64,000 nt of DNA from Lamellibrachia satsuma (lineage: Eukaryota; Annelida; Polychaeta; Sabellida; Siboglinidae): contig BSQZ01000051.1 of NCBI GenBank assembly GCA_033239005.1, forward strand, positions 1,467,001-1,531,000, read 5' to 3'. This document shows, in pieces, positions 35,836 to 64,000 of this stretch. Numbering within the stretch: the stretch's first letter is position 1; each line of letters starts with the position of its first letter. The notes beneath the pieces are model-generated. The model made no database searches. It saw only the letters and a program-made list of their open reading frames with translations, and was not told the DNA's origin. A program made the position numbers and the translations under genes.

Positions 35836-37074
35836 AATAAAATGATAACACTGTTTCAGCACTGTCCTTCTGCTGTAGAATGGATAAATGACACTGCGTT
35901 ACATGTCAAGTCAATAATATACTACAGATCTTTGACAACAAGTAATGAAGGATCTAGTGGTAGCTATAGCAGACAAAAAGTGGCAGTCTTGATTTACAGA
36001 TATAGCTAGCTGCCAAAATCTTGACAACAAGTCAGAACTTCTAATTTGTAAAAAAAAATGCGGAGCTCACAAAAAGCTATGTAAAGCAATTCATTCACAG
36101 CATCCAGAGCTATTCATAACGGCGATATATAACACTAATGTTCAGCGGTAGACATTAATCAAGTTATAACAACATGACCAGCTGCAAATGTCAGCTGACA
36201 ATTTCAAGAACAAAGACTCGTTACAACTTGCATATGAGAGCGTGGTAATTGTACAAATATGGAGATAGCCCTATGGGAAACCGGGCTACTTTGGGGATGT
36301 TCTCGTTCTTCTTTCCTCACGTGGGAGTTGGCTCTGTGAATGGAAAACACAATTAGTAAGTTCATTGAGACAATAGTATGTTCATGGAGACAATAGTATG
36401 TTCATGGGGACAATACATAGTGCATGAATGTCTTCAGTGGCATATCTTGGATCTCACAAAGGGGACGGCCAAACTTAGTCACCCGATATGGCATTGTTTA
36501 CCATGATACCATGTAGTGGCACAACAGGTTATATACGACAAAAATCACAAATATATGCCAGGGGGGCCATGGCCCAGTGACCCCCCCTAAATACACCAAT
36601 GTCTCTCACAACCATAACTTCACAACTGTGGGTTTTCCTGGTAAATGACAATATTTCATGTTTACCACTACTTTTTTCTTTTCGCTTGCTCACAGTGGCC
36701 ATTACATAATGCACAATAAAATAAATTTATAGGTAAACATTTCAAGGACGGAAAATTCTAATGACCTGGCTTACACAACTGATCCTTACCTTTTGATTCA
36801 CTGTTGTATTAATTAGTTATTTAATTAATTCACAGTGGTACAAACTTATCTGTAAGACATTTTTATGAAACAAAAAAACAATGACAATTCTTATTCAGTT
36901 AGCTAACAACAGAATACTGACAATAGCATTATGGTCTGGTGTATATATAATACTAGTAGCTGCGTTACCCAGCATTGCACATGTTACAAAGGCAACCACT
37001 GCGAGAACTTATGATTCCTTGCACTACCCAGTAAAATTTTGGTAAAATCATGTCCAACTGCCAGTTTCATGTAG

Positions 37075-37206
37075 TGTTTGTATGGAGACATTTGACGTAG
37101 ATTACATGACTAGCAACAATTGCAGAAAACATGCATAGCATTGCAAACAATTGTACATACTATTGTCATGAGTTACGTAATCTACGCCAAACATCCACAT
37201 ACATAA
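37075..37206. mobile_element. Foldback MITE, copy 2
   Basis: GTATGGAGACATTTGACGTA on the left is complementary to TACGCCAAACATCCACATAC on the right. The same termini occur at 33204-33350. It lies in the presumed ST13 3' UTR. Confidence 0.6.
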
Positions 37207-37365
37207 GACCCCCAGAGAAATTGGAACTGTTTTAATGTACGAACCATCTCCATGGAACCTCAAGGCACACCTACAGAATTTCAACCCCATAAATGCAAAA
37301 CTGACGGAGATATGAGGGAACAGACAGACAGAAACTGGTATACCAGCAGCACTCACCGGGGCTGT

Positions 37366-57586
<20,221 letters not shown>

Positions 57587-58366
57587 CTTATCCTGGAAAC
57601 AAGAAAATACGACATTTACTTGATGAATGACCAACTGTTACTACAACACATCATCAGTTCCCTGTGTGATCATATAATGTCAATACTCGGTACAATACAG
57701 AGATCACAAAAGTAACACATCTATATAATATTATTGGTAAAATAACGTGGGCAATAAAATCTATGGCACCTTAAAAATAGATAAGGTTATCTAGATAAGC
57801 CAAAAAAAATTTTTCACAGCCGCCTGGAATCTAAATTAACATTTGTAATATAGGCTTGTATGACTTTGGGTTTGAATGCGCATGCACATGTATTGTCCAT
57901 CAAATGTGTTATATCTGGATAAATTTATCTGAACCAGTCAACCCTCTTATGATTTCATGTCACCAGAAAACACTAGTTAGGAAAGCACAGTATTAAAATA
58001 AGTCCCTTATTGCCAAAGCACAGAACACATAAAATTTTATTTTAACAACACTTAAATACTGCATAGGCAAGGGTTGAAGTATTTGTGAAAGGTTTTGAAT
58101 TGAGCTTAGTATGGCATACCTTTTGAAATAAGGTAAGGCGATGAAGGAAACGATACCTTTTCCTATAACTTTTAGTGGTTCCAGAGCATGAAATGAATGT
58201 GCCACTTAAGTGTGACACGGTCATATTTACATAAAGCTGTTATTTGTTTATCCAGTCTACAAGTTCTGGATGTCTGTTGAGTATTTCACGGTGTACTAGT
58301 GATCAAATTTCTGTTTTGTTATACAGTCATACCATAGTATATTATATAATTCATATCTACATGTAT

Positions 58367-58494
58367 ACACAAAATACTAGGAAAGGTGTGGGAACAGACC
58401 ATATTCGTGTTTGGCGTGTGTAGCACACGCATATATACACTCACAAACACCTACACTTATGGTCTGTTCCCCCAAATTTGCTGGTATTTTGTAT
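58367..58494. mobile_element. Foldback element of about 128 bp
   Basis: ACAAAATACTAGGAAA…GGGAACAGACCAT on the left is matched by the reverse complement of ATGGTCTGTTCCC…CTGGTATTTTGT on the right, arms of about 35 bp with a small internal loop. A single copy in this window. Confidence 0.65.
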
Positions 58495-58499
58495 ATTTG

Positions 58500-60480
58500 A
58501 ATTACATAAATGCTATGCCACAACCATCTATATATTGACAATATTGTATATTCACAATGTAGTCATGCATACTGAGCTTCGGGTTTTATAAAGCCCTCAT
58601 ACAAACAAACATTTACATTGTAGCAAATAAGCCACTGCTCCTATCAAGTACTAATCTTAACACAAGCTCAAATGGAATTTATGTTAAGTGTAACTACTTG
58701 TATCCATAAGTACAAAACTGGCCTAACCATGTCTATTGTTCCAATCAGAGCACGAGGGCAGCTGGCCTCTTATACAAAATTTGTCCAACTGTTCGGATGT
58801 GACTCTGTGTGTCAGAGCATTTCCCCATCACCAGTCATTTCACCCTTCCCATTTTAACATCGCATTATGGTTAGGTCAGTTTAGTGAAATTAACCAAGTT
58901 GGTTTTCAGCGTATAAGGGTATCATATACAGCACTGTAGGTATGTCTATATATATATATAATACATATTAAATGTATACAATTTTGCCTTCATGCAAGGT
59001 ATTTGATTCTATTTCATTGTATTATTATTTTATATACTCAGAAATAAATCGTAGCGACCTTCTGGCTGCTTGAAGGAGATTTCGCGGGTGAGCCTCATGA
59101 ATATTGATGAGTTGGATGATGTCATCATGTAGCGTAGATTCCAAGCTTCGTTTCAGTAGAACTTTTGTTTAGATCAAACCACTAGGAAATATTAAAAATT
59201 GCTATTTAAAGTTACATCGGCATTATTTTTGCCTTTTATGCTTAGTAAACCATATAAAAGATATCTCACCAAAATATATGGGTACTTAGCTTCATTTTGA
59301 TGCACAGTTCAAAGGTGAAATACGAATGGGTCACCTGCATAAAATGCCAAATATGCATGCATGAAAGGCCAAAATGTGCCGATGGTGATGGATGCTTTGC
59401 GCACATTGATCGCTGATGGAGTCGTTACTCGTATTTACTGATGCAGAAATATCTGTAGTTTTTAATGGGTACTGATAATATTATTGCAGAGTTTTTTGAT
59501 AAATTACGTTCAAACTGGAAGACGTTGGCGGTATCCGACGATCTCGCCTGGTGGCCCGGACGCAATCACGGCCTGGGTATGGTCATGTCGATCTTGCCAC
59601 TCAGCCAATCGACGAACTTGGCCCACTATTTGCAAACTGTATCTATTTTTTCTCACCTGGTTATCCCACTGTGTTTTATGGTGTTTTATGTATTTTGAAA
59701 TAACTTTAGTGATGTATTAAAAACAAAATATGTAGTTAATATAAAGCAGGGATTCCTGTCAGACTGGTGAGAATCCGTTACAATGTGACGGACTTTCAAC
59801 TTGCATCTGACTGTGTTCAGATTGGATAGTTTTACTGAGCATATAGAAAATATAGATTGAATAAATTATTATTTTCTACGTGTTGTAAAAGAAACTTATT
59901 ATTTTTCAAACTTGTAAGTTTTACAAGGTTGAATGAGCTGTCACAAATCTTATTATATAGTTTCCCTTACATGGTACGTAAAGAACAACATCATGATTGA
60001 AATCAGCAGTGTGATAAACCCCTGAAATAATATGCTACACTTACCAATTATATCATGGTCATCGAAAGTCTGAGCCATGCTCCACTTAAAATAATGATGC
60101 CGTGGCCATTTTGATTATTTGCAAAAAAAGGTCATGGTCAGCATAACTGCATGACCTCACTTTCTTTGCTTAGTCTGCTTTTGTGTTTATATATTCAAGT
60201 TTACAACATGCAAGTTTTATACAAGACAAAACAAATATGTTGCGATCACCTCATTAAAACGGAGGTCATCATCTCGTCTAGCCACCAGAAACCCACTGGT
60301 GAAGGAAATGTTCTAACTATACCACTATTAAAGATCGCGTCATTACAAATTCAAGATGGCCACCATTTTGACTTACTTCTGGTTGCAGTATCATAAAATG
60401 AAGTTGCCATGTTGTTGGGCATGTCAAAAAATCAACTGGTAGAAGAAATTTTCCAATTTGGGCACAATTAAGGCCACACA
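58500..60480. other. Upstream region of ST13, no coding exon recognised
   Basis: Contains a palindromic CRE/ATF-like TGATGTCATCA near 59120 and a GC-richer segment at 59520-59620 with two overlapping short ORFs of no known family. On the - strand a strong GTAAGT donor follows a short ATG-containing segment at about 60045-60110 (see findings). The ST13 promoter should lie in or beyond this region. Confidence 0.35.
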
Positions 60481-60482
60481 TG

Positions 60483-61040
60483 GCAGGTAGATAGGATAAT
60501 TTTTTTATTTGTGCAATTCATGAATTTTTTTCTCCCAAAGGTATAGAATGGGTCTTATTGAATAAGAAATATATTGAACTTTTTTCAGCCAGACACCCCG
60601 TTTCCATAGTAACAAACAAAATGTCTGCCATTTTGAGCAAATATTGGCAAATTTAGAAACACTGCCACTCTTTATTGGACATATATGATTATAATTTTTT
60701 GCAAATCGATGTTCAGTACACATTCTATTATACAATGACCAGAGCATTTATTAAAATGTTGTGTTTTTATTTTTTTAATAATATTTTTGCAAAGTACAAA
60801 AAAAACTTAGTTTTTGGTAACAAATACAGGTTTATCTTTCAAACAGTTGATGATTTTTAAAACCCCTCTGGTCATTGTGCAGAGTAGAGTATGCTGAATG
60901 CAACATTCCAAACCTTATTTGGATAGCATAATTACTCACAGAGATATCCTTTTCCAAACGCAGAAAACACGTTTTTGAGAAAACGGCCGTCAAAGATTGA
61001 AAAACGGGATTTATTACTTGAAAGAGGCATGCTTTATCCA
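60483..61040 (+). repeat. Dispersed repeat family X, copy 3
   Basis: GGCAGGTAGATAGGATAATT, TGGGTCTTATTGAATAAGAA, CATAGTAACAAACAAAATGT and GAAAACGGCCGTCAAAGATT align in order with copy 2. It ends near the AAAGAGGCATG that corresponds to 55770. Confidence 0.75.
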
Positions 61041-61049
61041 TAAATAAAA

Positions 61050-62690
61050 GTGATTTAGAGTTATGCAATTGCTGTAAAAGTGAACTGTATAGATAATAAA
61101 TATACAAAGCTATCAGAATATAGTGGAAACACATTTTTTTATTTTTATAAAAAAAAATATATTTTGCCTGGGGTGTCTCCCCTTAAGATTTATTTAACAT
61201 TTAAAAATTCTAGCTTGGACACATTATTCCTCAGTTATTTAACAGTTTTTCCAAAGCTGTTTCCATTACAGTAAAATGCAAGAAAGTGATATTTCTGTCA
61301 TCTTCAACTGTTCATATGTTTTAAGTGTATAATGCGATCTTAATGATCTTGGTGTCATTGTGTTCCTAGTTTCAATTCCTATCTAGCCATACAAAATGCA
61401 CTGAGTTCAGACATAGATAAAACACCTGTTAGTAAGTTAGTAGTTTTAGGGATGATTAATGATGTAACTATATGGCCAGCAGACGGCAATTCTTAGCATG
61501 ACCTTATATTGATCTACGAGAATCACATTTGGTAATCTTGCTCACACATCCTGTTAGCTAAAAATTTTGACAAGCACATGCGTTCTGACAAAAAGGTAAT
61601 AATTTCACACTTTTACATGGTTATTGTCAGGTAACTTTAGTGATATACATATAAGAATGTAATGTGTTTATTGCTATGTAATATGTGTTTATTGCTGTTT
61701 ATGACGTTCTTGTAAGGTTCCACGTTTCTTGAAAATGTGTACGTTTTTGACGAGCAGGTCCTTCGCCTAAACAACAGCAACAGCCAGATATAAAAAATTG
61801 TATGGCGACTGACTTTGTCTACATGGTTCACTGGTTGCGAAAATGTTTGGTTCGGCCCATGGACCGAACCCGCTGATGATGACGCTAGATTTTACGCTTG
61901 TCTTTTAGTTATTAACCAGGCCCTAGACTAGTTACTCTGATAAATTATACCGTTCAACTGTGAGTGAGTATGTCTATGCCTATGGCATGTACTTGGCTTG
62001 AAGCCGTTTTGGTGCCGTGGTGGTGTGGTGTAAGCTGCCTGTAACTCGCTTGAGACTACGCAAAATACCACAGCATTTGTCGCGGGACTGGCAATACTAG
62101 TTGTCAAGATGCACAAAGGAATGAAAACGGGCAAGTGAACTACACATTTTGTACAAACAATAAAACATTGCACTTTACAAGCAAACACGAAAATACCCAC
62201 CAAAATTCACTCCACTCTTTCTTTAGAGCAGCGTGCGTTGCGGTACGTTGCCAAACTAAAACCCGGATTTGGATCCGGAGCACGAGAGTACCAGTATCAA
62301 ATCCGAACCGGACCTATGCCCGGCCACTCTTCCATTTCAGACAAAAGAGTACATGCTATATAAATTATGCTATATAAATAATGTAATAAAAAAAAGTTAC
62401 GTACACATATCATCCAACTGAACAAACCGTTGATACGAATATCCATAATGCTGAAGCATAATATGCTTACGCTCAAATGGATAATTTATTAAACTTTTTG
62501 CTTTGACAGAGAGACTCATTGAGATGCATTTATCATTATTTTGCATCATGGGGCTCGGGCCAAACGTCCTACGTGCAGTAATTTCATAAATTAGAAATGT
62601 CTTAAAAATATTGCTCCAAATTAATAAGACATAACACGAGGAGATTCAATTGTTCATTTGAATGTATTGTATTATAATAATATTATAGTG
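61050..62690. other. AT-rich intergenic sequence, nothing firm
   Basis: No exon with flanking splice sites and no tandem array was recognised. A 91-codon ORF on the - strand (61928-62203) has no known motif. A GC-richer palindrome-like ACCCGGATTTGGATCCGG occurs at about 62260. Confidence 0.4.
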
Positions 62691-62704
62691 TTTTGTTACA
62701 CTCG

Positions 62705-63010
62705 CAACAATCGTGACACCCGTTACACTAGCTACACTAGCTACGTACACTAGTTGCATTCGTTACACTCATTACATAAGTTACACTAGCTACACTAGTT
62801 ACACTAGTTACACTAGTTACACTAGTTACACTAGTTACACTAGCTACACTAGCTACACTAGCTACACTAGCTACACTAGCTACACTAGCTACATTAGCTA
62901 TATTAGCTATATTAGCTATATTAGCTATATTAGCTATATTAGCTACATTAGCTACATTAGCTACATTAGCTACATTAGCTACAATAGTTACAATAGTTAC
63001 AACATTTACG
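62705..63010. repeat. 9-bp minisatellite, about 33 copies
   Basis: Unit TACACTAGY with block-wise variants: TTACACTAG, CTACACTAG, CTATATTAG, CTACATTAG, TTACAATAG in order. The 147-codon Ser/Tyr/Thr ORF through it is a repeat artefact. Confidence 0.95.
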
Positions 63011-63520
63011 TTTTGTCGTGCTACGTCGTGTTACGTCGCGCTATGTTTTGTTGCGTTTTGTTACCTTTCGTTATATTCCGCTATGATTTGTTACGTATTG
63101 TTACGTTTGTACGTTTGGTACATATGATACCTTTGTTATGTTTGTTACGTTCGTAGCGTTAGCTACGTTCGTTACGTTCATTATATGCATTACGTGTAAT
63201 ACGGATAATGCGTGTGTTATATGCATTACGTGCATTCCGCGTAAAACGCGTAATGTTACACGCGTTACACGCCGCATAACACGCGTAACTCCTGCAATAC
63301 GCATAACACGTGTATTATGTTTATTACATTTGTTGCGTTTGTTACGCCCGTTTCGTCCACTACATTCATAATATTCATCACGTTTTATGACGTTTTTGAT
63401 GTTTTGTTACATTTTATGATGTTTATGACGTTTTATGACAATTTAAGACTTTTCATGACATTTTATTACATTTTATTAAGTTTTGTTTCGCTTTGTTACA
63501 AAAAATTTTATTAAAGGCGA
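63010..63520. repeat. Degenerate, CpG-rich continuation of the 9-10-bp array
   Basis: GTTACGTT-, CATTACGTG-, CGCGTAA- and GTTTTATGAC-type motifs keep a rough 9-10-bp spacing while the consensus drifts from left to right. Confidence 0.7.
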
Positions 63521-63744
63521 AATATGTTACATAATACTTTTTTACATAATAGTTTGGTACAAAGTTTGATACGGTACTTTAATCATTCGAACTGCAGATC
63601 TGTATCTTTTACATTTGATAACAGTTAATTTCTGCATATCTAGCACATATTTAAGCTAATGGCATTTAGGAGAAAACGCAGCTTTAAATATAATATATGT
63701 ACTACATACGTGTGGATTCCACGTGTGGATTCCACAATGAGGAA

Positions 63745-63870
63745 TATGCGAATTATTGGCATGCGATTAACGCGTCATCTATCATGCGATTAACGCATCA
63801 TATCCTGCGATTAACGCTTCACGTATCATGCGATTAACGCGTCATATATCATGCGATTAATTAGTCATCA
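63745..63870. repeat. 26-bp minisatellite, 5 copies
   Basis: CATGCGATTAACGCGTCATC-type units with CpG-containing core, close to the window end. Confidence 0.9.
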
Positions 63871-64000
63871 GTTCAAAACAAAGCCGATATGCGACTATCG
63901 CAAATAGTTTTGTTGTGCGCCGTCAACTGCACCAACTTCTCACGAGATCCAATAAATATATCCCAGTTCGCATATTGAGTTTATTTTGACCAGGCGTGGA

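Noticed and set aside
62713..63156. 147-codon Tyr/Ser/Thr ORF
   Set aside because: 9-bp array translation.

Overview
This window is animal nuclear DNA. Genes are split into many short exons with GT-AG introns, the introns are full of minisatellites and decayed transposons, and the encoded proteins are metazoan families. There are no bacterial operons, rRNA genes, recognisable tRNA genes or CRISPR arrays. The species cannot be fixed from sequence alone; the gene set and repeat style suggest a marine invertebrate (a spiralian or basal deuterostome are both possible).

Four protein-coding genes can be rebuilt exon by exon, and in each the exon lengths and phases add up. (1) INTU (inturned, ciliogenesis and planar polarity), + strand, positions 1-12891, is the last 451 codons; its 5' part lies before the window. 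(2) An animal lipoxygenase, + strand, 18533-35394, has 15 coding exons and 667 residues. It has an N-terminal PLAT domain, a complete iron centre (His352, His357, His544, Asn548, C-terminal Ile667), a glycine at the position that controls stereospecificity, and an MGNCC N-terminus that looks acylated. (3) ST13 (Hsc70-interacting protein, HIP), - strand, 57586-37366, has 11 coding exons and 466 residues. (4) A sarcalumenin-like luminal GTPase (SRL), + strand, 40668-46055, has 6 coding exons and 502 residues and lies entirely inside one ST13 intron on the opposite strand. The lipoxygenase and ST13 converge tail to tail. The four genes share no obvious pathway; they are neighbours, not an operon.

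Region by region: 1-13.1 kb is INTU with a hAT relic and large arrays in its introns. 13.1-18.5 kb is intergenic with a MITE, two minisatellites and a second hAT relic. 18.5-35.7 kb is the lipoxygenase, whose introns hold an inverted copy of the INTU 3' end, Penelope-like, LINE ORF1 and Tc1-like relics, and several arrays. 35.8-57.6 kb is ST13 with nested SRL, a hAT element inserted into a 76-bp array, and a CR1-like LINE split by a TTAA-flanked element. 57.6-64 kb has no recognised coding exon and ends in long low-complexity arrays.

The most unusual pattern is that four minisatellites begin exactly on exon-intron borders and copy the splice site with the exon edge: the donors of INTU exon 5, lipoxygenase exon 10 and one ST13 exon, and the acceptor of another ST13 exon. 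Each array therefore carries many decoy splice sites next to the real one. I treat this as the main lead.
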